Shown here piece after piece: positions 11,037 to 19,762 of a stretch of DNA of 20,123 nucleotides. Location: positions 1 to 20,123 of IMG/VR virus record IMGVR_UViG_3300044691_000044. One strand, 5' to 3'. Position 1 is the first letter of the stretch, and each line of letters begins with the position of its first letter. The notes beneath the pieces were generated by a model. It saw only the letters and a program-made list of their open reading frames with translations, was not told where the DNA came from and did no database searches. The translations under genes and the position numbers were made by a program. This stretch comes from a virus.

Positions 11037-12457
11037 GCTGGGAAGCACAGCCTGGGCCTCAATCGTCACTGATATCATGCCCGGTCTTTGAGGTTTTCTT
11101 TGGTGGAGCGCGCGGCGGCGGCAAGACGGATGGCGTATTAGGCGACTTCTTGGAGCACGCCGACACTTATGGTGAGAATGCCATTGGGCTGATGATCCGC
11201 CGGCAGCGGACTGAATTGGTCGAGACGATTGAGCGCTCCAAGCAAATCTATTCGCCGCTTGGTTGGAAGTTCCACGAACAGGACAAGATGTGGCGAGCGC
11301 CTGACGGGGCTCGATTGCGGTTTGCCTATTTGGAAACCGACGCTGATGCGGAAGCATATCAGGGCCACAGCTACACGCGGCTTTATGTGGAGGAGATAGG
11401 AAACTTCCCGTCTGAAAAGCCGATCCTGAAACTGATGGCGACGCTGCGCTCGGGTGCGGGCGTTCCCACAGGGTTTAGGTCAACGGGCAACCCTGGAGGG
11501 CCAGGGCATCAATGGGTTCGGGCTCGCTACATTGATCCTGACCCGATGGGCTATAGGGTCATCAAGGACGCTGTGAGCGGTCTAGAGCGGGTTTATATCC
11601 CGTCGCGCGTCGCTGATAACAAATACCTTGGCGATGACTATGTGGCCAAGCTCAAGGCGTCCGGTTCGAAGGAGTTAGTTCAAGCGTGGCTTGAAGGCGA
11701 TTGGACCGTTATCGAGGGTGCGTTCTTCGATTGTTGGGAATCTGCCCGACATATCGTCAAGCCGTTCGTGATCCCTGAGGATTGGGCGCGCTTCCGATCC
11801 GGCGACTGGGGATCTGCAAAGCCATTCTCGTTCGGTTGGTGGGCTGTCGTCGGCGATAAGTTTAGGATGGAAAGCGGCCTTTGGCTTCCTCGGGGTTGCC
11901 TAGTTCGTTACCGCGAATGGTACGGGATGCAGCCGGGAAAGCCCAACACGGGGCTCAAGCTTCATGCGGATCAAGTCGGGGAAGGCCTGGCTTCGCGCGA
12001 GGCGAAGGATCAGAAGCTGGTTGGTGGAGTGCTCGATCCTGCCGCGTTTGCCGAGGATGGCGGTCCACCGATCTCGGAACGTATCAACGCGGAGCTTATC
12101 AAAGCCAAACTAGTCCCGTTCCGGCCGGCGGACAACAAACGAGTGCCAGGCCGCGGCGCGATGGGCGGCTGGGATCAGATGCGCGGAAGATTCGTAGGCG
12201 ATGAGGATGGGCTTCCAATGATCGTCACGTTCTCGACCTGCATCGATAGCATCCGGACGATACCGGCACTGCAACATGATCCGCTGAAGCCGGAAGACCT
12301 TGACAGCGACATGGAAGACCACGCTGGCGACGAATGGCGATACGCCTGCATGTCGCGGCCGTGGGTGCGGAAGAAGACGACGGATGAGAAGCCCAAGAAC
12401 GTCTCCGGCTACAAGTCGATGGCGAGCGCGGGCGGCGAAGATTTCAAGGTGTATTGA
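11000..12457 (+). CDS. terL: Terminase large subunit (packaging ATPase/nuclease)
   Basis: The 485-residue protein has the terminase ATPase motifs: Walker A GGARGGGKT (35-43), Walker B LYVEEIG (128-134) and a motif III-like STGNPGGPG (161-169). The C-terminal RNase H-like nuclease has GDWG (268-271, Asp269), VLDPAAF (Asp347) and an acidic DMEDHAGDE segment (438-445). It pumps DNA into the procapsid through the portal and cuts the concatemer. The start lies inside the small-subunit gene. The length is normal for a P22/headful-type terminase and no key residue is missing. Confidence 0.95.
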   Translation: MAATALAEYDSVSWEAQPGPQSSLISCPVFEVFFGGARGGGKTDGVLGDFLEHADTYGENAIGLMIRRQRTELVETIERSKQIYSPLGWKFHEQDKMWRAPDGARLRFAYLETDADAEAYQGHSYTRLYVEEIGNFPSEKPILKLMATLRSGAGVPTGFRSTGNPGGPGHQWVRARYIDPDPMGYRVIKDAVSGLERVYIPSRVADNKYLGDDYVAKLKASGSKELVQAWLEGDWTVIEGAFFDCWESARHIVKPFVIPEDWARFRSGDWGSAKPFSFGWWAVVGDKFRMESGLWLPRGCLVRYREWYGMQPGKPNTGLKLHADQVGEGLASREAKDQKLVGGVLDPAAFAEDGGPPISERINAELIKAKLVPFRPADNKRVPGRGAMGGWDQMRGRFVGDEDGLPMIVTFSTCIDSIRTIPALQHDPLKPEDLDSDMEDHAGDEWRYACMSRPWVRKKTTDEKPKNVSGYKSMASAGGEDFKVY

Positions 12458-12460
12458 GCA

Positions 12461-12619
12461 ATGATCAGCATTTCGCATTGGGGGCTGTTTTGTCCCAAGG
12501 CCGGCATGTCTTCTGACACGCTGAAACGGCTACTTATTCTCAGCTTTGATGAAGTAGATTGCTGGTTTCCGTCTCCGCCATCTGATTTTTACTTTGGGCC
12601 TCCCGAGACTTGGACCTGA
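12461..12619 (+). CDS. Small orphan between terminase and portal, 52 aa
   Basis: This 52-codon ORF begins MISISHWGLFCPKAGMSSDT three bases after the terminase stop, and its TGA overlaps the portal ATG by one base (TGATG). It is aromatic- and proline-rich at the end (CWFPSPPSDFYFGPPETWT). The exact fit between two genes supports coding. The portal gene has only a weak ribosome site, so coupling through this ORF is likely. No family is recognised. Confidence 0.5.
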   Translation: MISISHWGLFCPKAGMSSDTLKRLLILSFDEVDCWFPSPPSDFYFGPPETWT

Positions 12620-14649
12620 TGAACCAGCTTCCCGCTGTTCAGCCACAGCAGTCACTAACCAAGATCGACCAGGGGAAGGATGACGACTATTTCGACGTGA
12701 CGAGGCTGAAGCGGCAATATCAGGACTACGCCGCGGCCAAGGAATCCGAAGCCCGCGAAATGGTGCAGTCGCGGCATTATTACCACTCCGACCAGTGGAC
12801 GGCCAAAGAGATCAGCATCCTTCGCGCTCGTAAGCAGCCGATCACCACGTCAAACCGGATCGTGCGCAAGCTGGACGCAATCGGCGGGCTGGTTGAGCGG
12901 CTGAGGCAAGATCCCAAGGCCTATGCTCGCACGCCGAAACATGATGAGGGCGCCGAGCTTGCGACCGCAACGCTTCGTTTCGTGCTGGACAATAACGATT
13001 GGAAATCCAAGTCAGGGCGCATTGCCCATGCTGGCGGGTTGGACGGCATTTCCGGCATTGAGTTCGATCTTGTGCCGGGCGATGAGGGTGATCCCAGTCT
13101 CGAGATGCATATCGTCTACGGCGACGGGTTCTTTTATGACCCTCGCTCGTATGACGAGGGCTTCACGGATGCCCGTTTTCTCGGGGTTTCAAAGCCTGTA
13201 GACGCCGAACAGGTGAAAGAGCTTGTTCCCGGCCGCGAAGCCGAGATTGACCAGCTATTTTCCGATGTCGGATCGGATATGACGACCATTGCCAGCCAGG
13301 ACCGGGACAAGAACTGGATCAGCGGAACTAATGACCGCGACATGCGCAAGCTGCAACTGGTCGATCACTGGTACATCAAGGGCGGCAAATGGCGCTGGTG
13401 CCTCTACGTTGGCAATACCATGCTGATGCAGGGCATTTCGCCATTCGTTGACGAAAAAGGCAAGAGCTTCCCGCGCTACCGGATGTTTTCGGCCTTTGTG
13501 GACCATGACGGCGACCGATATGGCTTCGTTCGTAACCTGAAATCTCCTCAGGACGAGATCAATCATCGCCGCTCCAAGGCTCTGCATTTGCTCAACACCA
13601 AAGTCATGATGTCAGAGAAGGGCGCGGTTGACGATATCGAGATCGCGCGTCGTGAGCGGGCAAAGCCTGACGGCTGGATCGAGGTTAATCCGGGCCTGAA
13701 GGTCGAAACGGTTGATACCGTGCAGGACTTCAAGGGCCAACTGGAAATGCTCCAGGAGGCCAAGAACGAGATCGAAAACTTCGGGCCTAACCCGGCTTTG
13801 ATCGGACAGGGCTTGGAGGATAGTTCGGGCCGCGCCATTCAGTTGTTGCAGCAGGCCGGCATTGCCGAGCTTGGCCCGTATCTATCGGCTTATAAGAATT
13901 GGAAAATCCGGGTCTATCGGGACATCTGGAACACCATTCAGCGCTACTGGACTTCGGAGCGCTGGATTCGCGTGACGGATGACCAGAACGTGGCGCAGTT
14001 CTTCCAGATCAACCAAAGCAAGCATCCGGAAACTGGCCAGCCCCATTTGGATCAATACGGCCGGCCGGCAATCGTCAACGCGATCGGCTCGCTGGACGTG
14101 GATATCATCATCGACGAAGGCCCGGATGCGGTCAATCTCCAGGGCGACAGCATGATGGTGCTGCAAAGCCTCGGACCGCAGTTCCTCCAGCAGTTCCCGG
14201 ATATCGCGCTGGAGCTCTCGCCGCTGCCTAACTCGGTCAAGAAGCCGATGCTGGACAAGATCAAGCAGCAGCAGAATGCGCCGCCCAAGCCCGACCCGAA
14301 AGTCATGGCGATGCAGGCTCAAGCCCAGATCGACCAGCAGACGGCCCAGCAGGACGCTGCATTGAAGCAACAGGATGCTCAACTAAAGGAGCAGCAGGCG
14401 CAACGGGACGACCAGCGGGCTTCCCAACAGGCTCAGGCGGACATTCAGATTGAACGGATGAAGGCCGCCAACCAGATCGAGATCGAGCGGGTTCGAGCCG
14501 AGGCCGATATCCAGATCAAGCGCATGGAAGCCGCGGTCAACGCCCGGCTGACTGCATCGAAGCACGAACAAGACATGGATATGGCCAAGGATAAGGCCGC
14601 CTACGAACGACAGATGGCGAAAGCCCAGCCTGAAAGGGCATCAGCATAA
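12619..14649 (+). CDS. Portal protein, P22-type
   Basis: The 676-residue protein is a portal of the P22 family: a start rich in Gln/Asp, then VTRLKRQYQDYAAAKESEAR and the HYYHSDQW motif near residue 50. Family-typical LRARKQPITTSNRIVRKLDA and a core with ERAKPDGWIEVNPGLKVETV and IGQGLEDSSGRAIQLLQQAG follow. From about residue 545 it ends in a long Gln/Ala/Lys-rich coiled coil, corresponding to the barrel that extends into the capsid in P22. A dodecamer forms the DNA entry channel for the terminase. An in-frame TTG at 12610 exists, but ATG 12619 overlaps the previous stop. The next gene starts on the last base of its stop (TAATG). Confidence 0.9.
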   Translation: MNQLPAVQPQQSLTKIDQGKDDDYFDVTRLKRQYQDYAAAKESEAREMVQSRHYYHSDQWTAKEISILRARKQPITTSNRIVRKLDAIGGLVERLRQDPKAYARTPKHDEGAELATATLRFVLDNNDWKSKSGRIAHAGGLDGISGIEFDLVPGDEGDPSLEMHIVYGDGFFYDPRSYDEGFTDARFLGVSKPVDAEQVKELVPGREAEIDQLFSDVGSDMTTIASQDRDKNWISGTNDRDMRKLQLVDHWYIKGGKWRWCLYVGNTMLMQGISPFVDEKGKSFPRYRMFSAFVDHDGDRYGFVRNLKSPQDEINHRRSKALHLLNTKVMMSEKGAVDDIEIARRERAKPDGWIEVNPGLKVETVDTVQDFKGQLEMLQEAKNEIENFGPNPALIGQGLEDSSGRAIQLLQQAGIAELGPYLSAYKNWKIRVYRDIWNTIQRYWTSERWIRVTDDQNVAQFFQINQSKHPETGQPHLDQYGRPAIVNAIGSLDVDIIIDEGPDAVNLQGDSMMVLQSLGPQFLQQFPDIALELSPLPNSVKKPMLDKIKQQQNAPPKPDPKVMAMQAQAQIDQQTAQQDAALKQQDAQLKEQQAQRDDQRASQQAQADIQIERMKAANQIEIERVRAEADIQIKRMEAAVNARLTASKHEQDMDMAKDKAAYERQMAKAQPERASA

Positions 14650-14936
14650 TGGCAAAGCTCTATATCTCGGAATATGCGAATATCGGGGTAAGTGGCGCGC
14701 AGATTGCGGCCGGACCTCCAATCGCTGTCCAGGCAATTGACTTCAGCGGCGGCGCTACATCATCTTCGGCCTTCAATGTTCAGACCCGTTTTGTGCGGCT
14801 GCACAATGACGCGATTTGCTCGCTTCGCTTTGATGGAAGCGCTGCGACTACATCTTATCCGAGATCTCCAGCGGATACGATCGAGTATTACGGGGTTGCT
14901 GGCGGCTCGATCGTTTCGGCAATCGTGAACACCTGA
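14649..14936 (+). CDS. Small beta-rich virion protein, 95 aa
   Basis: The 95-residue protein (MAKLYISEYANIGVSGAQIA...) is rich in Ser/Thr/Ala and predicted beta-strands, with FVRLHNDAICSLRFDG in the middle and EYYGVAGGSIVSAIVNT at the end. Small proteins with the same start and the same RFVR-H-DAICS core recur between portal and coat genes in related podovirus-like prophages, where a capsid or neck accessory role is assumed. It is joined to the portal by TAATG and to the next gene by a one-base overlap. The exact role is unknown. Confidence 0.65.
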   Translation: MAKLYISEYANIGVSGAQIAAGPPIAVQAIDFSGGATSSSAFNVQTRFVRLHNDAICSLRFDGSAATTSYPRSPADTIEYYGVAGGSIVSAIVNT

Positions 14937-16939
14937 TGGCATTCGGGCGGCTGGGAGGAATGGGGCGAGGCTTTGGGCGCTTCGGTGTCCTTGGAGGAGC
15001 GAACGGCCCGCAAATCACCAACAGCATCGTTGCCGCCAACCGCACCGTCACGCCGGGCAGTATCTCGGGCGCGATCACGGTACCTTTCACGTACTACACC
15101 CAGCACAGCGCCTCGCCGGAAGGCGCGATTTCGGCCCTGCAGTTCATCGACCTTGGCTGGTACTGGTTTGACAACGCAACGACCATCGTCCCAACGAACA
15201 TCGGCGGGACCTACACGTTCGACCGATACGTTGAGTATCCTATCAACTCTGGCGTCTTCACACAGGTTCAATCTGGTGCTGTCGTCACAGACGGTGGCCA
15301 GATCAAGAGCACTGCGTCAATCGGCTTAACCATTCCGAAAGGAGCTGCGTTCGGCGTTCGCACGGTGATCACCGCGGTCACTGGCGCAGGCGTTGTACCT
15401 CTGCATGCGATCCCCGCGGCGCCAAGCGTCCTCGGCCTCTTTGAGGGATCGCAGGCAGGTAGCTTCGGCAACAGCGGCGCGGTGCTGGTTAGCGCTTCGG
15501 CCGCGGACAGTTTCAGCCCGGCGGCGATCATTGGCACCGTAGCAAAGGCGTCGGCGCGGGCTCACGTTATCGTCGGCGACAGCATTACGGCGATCGGCCA
15601 GGGCGATGCGCTCTCGACAGGCCCGAACGGCGGCAACGGTTGGATGGCGCGCGCGCTCGATCCGGTTTGCGCCTACACCCGGATCGGTCGCCAGTCGATC
15701 AGTGCCATGGATATCGCTGCCGGTGGCAGCAAACTGACGACGCTGATAGGCGCCCTCGGATACACCCATGTAGGCGCCTTTCTCGGCACCAACGATTTCA
15801 ATGCGCGCTATAACCGCACCGCCGCGCAATGCTCGACCGACTGCGGGACCATCATGGGGATGTTCTCTAATACCGGAGTGGCCAAATATCAGGGGACGGT
15901 CGGAGGAAACTCAACCTCCTCGGACGGCTTCAAGACGGCGGGGAACCAGACCGCCAACGCAACGCAGCTCGCGCAGGTGCCGACGTTCAATCCAGCGGTG
16001 CGTGCGGTCCCCGCGTATCTCAATGGCGGCTTCGTCGTGGACTACGGCGCCTTTACGGTGCCCGTCACCGACAATTGCAAGTGGCGCGCGCCCTACGTCA
16101 TGACGGCGGACGGCACCCACCCGAACAGTTACGCCCATAATTGGCTCGCCAACCAGGCGCGCCCGGCGTTGGGCGGCGTCTATCTTGCCGAAGCCGAAAC
16201 CACTGCGTTTTTCTCTGCATCGACCACGGCGGGCAATCCGGCGCCGATCGCGACGTGGCTGGACGACTACAACAGCCTTATATTCATGGCGAAGCAGAAC
16301 GGTTGGTGGTCGCAAGCGTCCAAAATCCACCTGTACAATGGCTACGACCGCGGCGTCGCCAAGCGCAATATCAAGCGCAACGGAGACCATCAGAGCGAAA
16401 GCGGTACGGTTGGTTGGGCGGCGAAGACAGGATTTAGCACGCTTGGCACGGGTAAGCTCACATCGACCTACAACCCGACTACCGCAGCCGATGCCCTGCT
16501 GACGCAAAATTCGCTGCATGCGGCGCTGGGTATTTCGACGAACGAGGCAATCAGCAACGGTGCCACGGACTACGCGCTGTGGAACGCCGCTGGTACGTTC
16601 TTCACCAGCCGGAACAACCTGAACGTGGCTCAGGGTCGTGCCAATTGCGCCGCCAACCAAGCGACTGCCGCAACTGTCACCGACTCGACCGGCGATTGGG
16701 CGTTCACACGCACAGCCGCCACGACGACGAACATCTATTTGAACGGGACTTCACTGGTAACCAACGCTACGGCCTCTATCGCTGTCGTCAGCGCCACCGA
16801 AGAACTGGGCGGCCTCGGCGCCACGTTCACGAACAAGACATTCTCTTACATGACGGTCGGCGCTGGCATGTCGGCCGGGCAGATTGGCAATCTCAAGTAC
16901 GACATGAATTGCTTCAACAGCGTGGCGCAGGCGCTGTGA
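14936..16939 (+). CDS. Large virion-associated SGNH/GDSL hydrolase
   Basis: The 667-residue protein has a glycine-rich start (GRLGGMGRGFGRFGVLGG) and a beta-rich N-terminal domain (about 25-200). An SGNH hydrolase domain follows: block I HVIVGDSIT with Ser216, block II RIGRQS with Gly251, block III GTND with Asn286, and block V DGTHPN with Asp392 and His395. All catalytic positions are thus present. The C-terminal 200 residues (WSQASKIHLYNG ... GNLKYDMNCF) look like a concanavalin/LamG-type jelly roll. Enzymes of this kind remove acyl or ester groups from surface polysaccharides. Position between portal and scaffold, not with tail fibres, is unusual. It probably decorates the virion and modifies host glycans. 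Confidence 0.75.
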   Translation: MAFGRLGGMGRGFGRFGVLGGANGPQITNSIVAANRTVTPGSISGAITVPFTYYTQHSASPEGAISALQFIDLGWYWFDNATTIVPTNIGGTYTFDRYVEYPINSGVFTQVQSGAVVTDGGQIKSTASIGLTIPKGAAFGVRTVITAVTGAGVVPLHAIPAAPSVLGLFEGSQAGSFGNSGAVLVSASAADSFSPAAIIGTVAKASARAHVIVGDSITAIGQGDALSTGPNGGNGWMARALDPVCAYTRIGRQSISAMDIAAGGSKLTTLIGALGYTHVGAFLGTNDFNARYNRTAAQCSTDCGTIMGMFSNTGVAKYQGTVGGNSTSSDGFKTAGNQTANATQLAQVPTFNPAVRAVPAYLNGGFVVDYGAFTVPVTDNCKWRAPYVMTADGTHPNSYAHNWLANQARPALGGVYLAEAETTAFFSASTTAGNPAPIATWLDDYNSLIFMAKQNGWWSQASKIHLYNGYDRGVAKRNIKRNGDHQSESGTVGWAAKTGFSTLGTGKLTSTYNPTTAADALLTQNSLHAALGISTNEAISNGATDYALWNAAGTFFTSRNNLNVAQGRANCAANQATAATVTDSTGDWAFTRTAATTTNIYLNGTSLVTNATASIAVVSATEELGGLGATFTNKTFSYMTVGAGMSAGQIGNLKYDMNCFNSVAQAL

Positions 16940-17081
16940 GCTTCCATGGCAACACACAATTCGGCTCCCGCAAGGTTGAGCCGCAAGTAATCGTTAGCGA
17001 CTGACGACATAGCCGCAAGACTACCCGCACGCCTGAGCGACAGAGGGCATACGTGATCGCACGAAACGCGAGAGGACGACA

Positions 17082-17891
17082 ATGACCATTGAGAACGAGG
17101 AACTAGACGAGGCTGAACTGTTCAATGCTGCGATTTCTGACGAGCCGGAAGTCATTCCGGAGGCGCCGGAGCCTGTCATTGAACCGGAAAAACCCGTAGC
17201 GGAAGTGGTTGCCGAGCCTGAACTGACGGCTGAGAAGCCGGCGGTTGATGACAGCGCGCCGCAAGTGCCGTCATGGCGTGTTCGTGAGATCAACGAGGAG
17301 AAGCGGGCGGCGATTGCCGAACGTGACGCCTTGTTGGCTGAGCGGGCAAACTGGCAGCGGCAGCAAACCACGGAACAGCCGAAGCCGGCCGAAAAGCCCG
17401 CCAAGCCTGATCCACTGCTCGATCCCGAGGGTTACGAAGCCTACCTTGAAGCCAAGGTGGAGGCCAAGTTCCTGAACGACCGCCGGGAAACCAGCCTCCA
17501 AGCGGCCCGCGACGCCAATCCGAAAGAGTTCGACGAAGCATACGCCGCCGCGCAAAAGGCTGTAGACCCGGCTCTCAAGGCCAGGATGCAGGAAACGCGC
17601 AACCCCGGCAAAACGCTTCTCGAATGGCATCGTGAGGAGAAGGCCAAGGCCGAAGTCGGCACTGACCTGACTGCGTACAAGGCCAAGCTGCGCGAAGAAG
17701 CTCTGAAAGACCCGGAGTTTCGGAAAGCGGCGATGGAAGCTTGGCGCGCCGACGCTCAACCCTCGAACAATAGTCGTCCCCGAGTTGATCTCCCTCCATC
17801 CCTGAACGGCGCAAGCCGGTCAAACGCAGCGCTGCGATCGTCCCAGGAAGACGTTTCCGACGCTGAACTATTCTCAGAAACAACCGGCTGA
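17082..17891 (+). CDS. Capsid scaffolding protein
   Basis: The 269-residue protein is Glu/Lys/Ala/Pro-rich and mostly helical. It has a strongly acidic first 60 residues, a charged helix (VREINEEKRAAIAERDALLA) and a central DPLLDPEGYEAYLEAKVEAK segment typical of phage scaffold proteins. A Ser/Asn-rich tail ends SDAELFSETTG. Composition and place directly before the coat gene support the role: it would guide coat assembly and be removed before packaging. GAGAGGA precedes the ATG by six bases. The preceding 142 bases after the SGNH gene hold no clear gene. Confidence 0.8.
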   Translation: MTIENEELDEAELFNAAISDEPEVIPEAPEPVIEPEKPVAEVVAEPELTAEKPAVDDSAPQVPSWRVREINEEKRAAIAERDALLAERANWQRQQTTEQPKPAEKPAKPDPLLDPEGYEAYLEAKVEAKFLNDRRETSLQAARDANPKEFDEAYAAAQKAVDPALKARMQETRNPGKTLLEWHREEKAKAEVGTDLTAYKAKLREEALKDPEFRKAAMEAWRADAQPSNNSRPRVDLPPSLNGASRSNAALRSSQEDVSDAELFSETTG

Positions 17892-17915
17892 TCGCCGCCG
17901 CACACCGATGAAACC

Positions 17916-17939
17916 ACCCGCCTTAACGGCGGGTTTTTT
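17916..17939 (+). terminator. Rho-independent terminator between scaffold and coat
   Basis: ACCCGCC (17916-17922) and GGCGGGT (17928-17934) form a 7-bp GC-rich stem with loop TTAAC, followed by a run of six T (17934-17939). It is a textbook intrinsic terminator just 25 bases after the scaffold stop and before the coat gene. Confidence 0.8.
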
Positions 17940-17976
17940 ATTGGGCGGTGACGGCCATTAGAAAGGATACCGGCCA

Positions 17977-19173
17977 ATGGCCCTCACTGCCAATCACGTC
18001 AACAATGAAGTCATCAAATTCCGCAAAAACGCGGCAATCGACTTCCTCCGCAAATCCCGGTTCGACCCCTTCATGGGATCGGATTCGACCTCCGTCATCG
18101 TCCGCATGAGCGATCTTGCCGGCGACGGCAAGGAAATCAATATCCCGCTGGTAACCCAGCTCACGGGCTCCGGCGTCGGTGCCGGCATCCTGCGAGGTGC
18201 TGAAGAGCAGATCGACTCCTACGGCTTCCCGGTCTGGGCGGACTGGGCTCGTAACGCGGTCGCCAACAACCGCGCTGTGAACAAGGAGTCGTCGTTCTCG
18301 ATCCGCTCAACGGCTCGTTCGCTACTGTCGGGCTGGTCGCGTCGTATCGTTCGCGATGACATCGTGGATGCGCTGCTGTCGATCCCGACCGCATCGGTCC
18401 AGGCTGGGCGCCTCACGGCAACGGGCGGCGGCAACCGCGTCAACGGCGTGAAATGGTCGGCAGCGACCACGGCGCAAAAAAATACCTGGGTTACCGCCAA
18501 TCAGGATCGCGTCGTGTTCGGCTCGGTCATTGCGAACTACTCGACCACGTTCGCGACCGCGGCGGCCAACGTCGATTCCACCAACGACAAGATGACGGCG
18601 GCGGTGGGCTCGCTGATGAAGAACGTGGCACAGCAGACCGGCGTTTCCGCCTCCAATCCCGGCGTTTACAACGGCCTGCCGAAAATCACCCCGTTCCAGA
18701 TGAAGAGCACGGATCAGGAATGGTACATCTGCTTTCTCGGTTCGCGGGCGATGCGCGATCTCAAGGCCGATCCGGTCATGTTCCAGGCCAATCGGGACGC
18801 GCGGGAACGTGAAGGTGCCGATCCGACGAAGGTCAATCCGATCTTCACGGGCGGCGGGCTGATCTTCGATGGCGTGATCTATCTGGAAATCCCGGAAATC
18901 ACCCAGCGGCTGCTTCTGGCCGGTATCGGCGCCAGCTCGATCGCGGTCGAGCCTGTGTTCCTGTGCGGTCAGGGCGCTTTGGCTTACGCCATGGGCCAGA
19001 TGCCGCGCCCGACCACGCTTGAGGACGGGGATTATGATTTCATTTCAGGCATGGGCATCGAAGCTCAATATGGAGTGGGAAAAGTCGCCAAGGCCAGCAT
19101 TAACGACTCGTCGAATACACTCGTTGACTGGGGTATCGTAACGGGTTTCGTAAGCGGCGTCGCTAACGCTTAA
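17977..19173 (+). CDS. Major capsid (coat) protein, N4 gp56-like family
   Basis: The 398-residue protein starts MALTANHVNNEVIKFRKNAA and has the features of the phage capsid family related to N4 gp56 (DUF4043): DSTSVIVRMSDLAGDGKEIN, then LVTQLTGSGVGAGILRGAEE near residues 60-80, and a long middle with GSRAMRDLKADPVMFQANRD. EDGDYDFISGMGIEAQYGVG lies near the end. It forms the HK97-fold icosahedral shell. AAAGGATA lies before the ATG, and an intrinsic terminator stands between it and the scaffold. Its final 11 bases overlap the antisense HNH gene. Confidence 0.85.
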   Translation: MALTANHVNNEVIKFRKNAAIDFLRKSRFDPFMGSDSTSVIVRMSDLAGDGKEINIPLVTQLTGSGVGAGILRGAEEQIDSYGFPVWADWARNAVANNRAVNKESSFSIRSTARSLLSGWSRRIVRDDIVDALLSIPTASVQAGRLTATGGGNRVNGVKWSAATTAQKNTWVTANQDRVVFGSVIANYSTTFATAAANVDSTNDKMTAAVGSLMKNVAQQTGVSASNPGVYNGLPKITPFQMKSTDQEWYICFLGSRAMRDLKADPVMFQANRDAREREGADPTKVNPIFTGGGLIFDGVIYLEIPEITQRLLLAGIGASSIAVEPVFLCGQGALAYAMGQMPRPTTLEDGDYDFISGMGIEAQYGVGKVAKASINDSSNTLVDWGIVTGFVSGVANA

Positions 19174-19708
19174 ACGCCGAGTTTTGAGATTTTGCAAGGG
19201 TTGCCTCGTAAGCAGCCTTTGCTTCTTCAAGGGTGTGGAAGTCTCCTATGAACTTTCGCTTTTTATCCACCTGCATCAACACCCGGAATTTCTTTGATCC
19301 GGCGCGTTTGGTTTTCATCGGATAGATGCAACTCAATCCGAGAGAATTGGCGCTCCGTGTCTTTAGATTCCATGTGTTCTGCCATTGGGTAGCGGCTCGG
19401 AGATTCCCCCATCGGTTATCATCCGGTTCCCCGTTTATATGGTCAACCTGCTCTGTTGGATCGGCATTCGTCATCATCTTCCAGACGATACGATGCACAG
19501 TAGTTAGACGACCATTAACGCGGACTTGGCGATGGCCACAGGTGTTTACTGCGCCGACCTGCTTGCCGGCGTACTTCGTATTGAATGTCCTGTTTTCCCT
19601 CGTATCGGGCGGACGCACTTTCCAGATCAAAATCCCAGCGATGGGATCGTAATGGAAAAGAGCATGAAGCTCTGCGGCGGGAGGTGTGGGCAATATCTGT
19701 ACTGGCAT
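19163..19708 (-). CDS. Homing-type HNH endonuclease with AP2 domain
   Basis: The 181-residue protein has an HNH core in HRIVWKMMTNADPTEQVDHI followed by NGEPDDNRWGNLRAATQWQN (about 70-110), with the motif VDHIN carrying the conserved Asp-His. The C-terminal GLSCIYPMKTKRAGSKKFRV ... FIGDFHTLEEAKAAYEATLA is an AP2-like DNA-binding domain. This HNH-AP2 layout is typical of free-standing phage homing endonucleases. It lies antisense in the late region and converges on the coat gene, overlapping its last codons. There is no Shine-Dalgarno sequence; a strong promoter places the likely transcript start at the ATG. Confidence 0.85.
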   Translation of the reverse strand: MPVQILPTPPAAELHALFHYDPIAGILIWKVRPPDTRENRTFNTKYAGKQVGAVNTCGHRQVRVNGRLTTVHRIVWKMMTNADPTEQVDHINGEPDDNRWGNLRAATQWQNTWNLKTRSANSLGLSCIYPMKTKRAGSKKFRVLMQVDKKRKFIGDFHTLEEAKAAYEATLAKSQNSAFKR

Positions 19709-19714
19709 CCAGCC

Positions 19715-19742
19715 AATATAGAATCACCGACTTAATAGTCAA
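19715..19742 (-). promoter_or_regulatory. Strong sigma70-like promoter of the antisense HNH gene
   Basis: On the minus strand TTGACT (19742-19737), a 16-base spacer and TATATT (19720-19715) match the sigma70 consensus at 10 of 12 positions. The -10 ends seven bases before the A of the ATG at 19708, so transcription should start at or next to the start codon, giving a leaderless mRNA. Confidence 0.6.
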
Positions 19743-19762
19743 CATCTAAGGAGAAATAGAGA

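Noticed and set aside
13882-14382. Minus-strand ORF of 166 codons
   Set aside because: Antisense to the portal C-terminal region; its Leu/Arg-rich make-up is what reverse Gln/Asp codons give.
15911-16660. Minus-strand ORF of 249 codons
   Set aside because: It is a shadow of the SGNH hydrolase gene, whose catalytic motifs are intact; the antisense product is Arg/Val-rich and domain-free.
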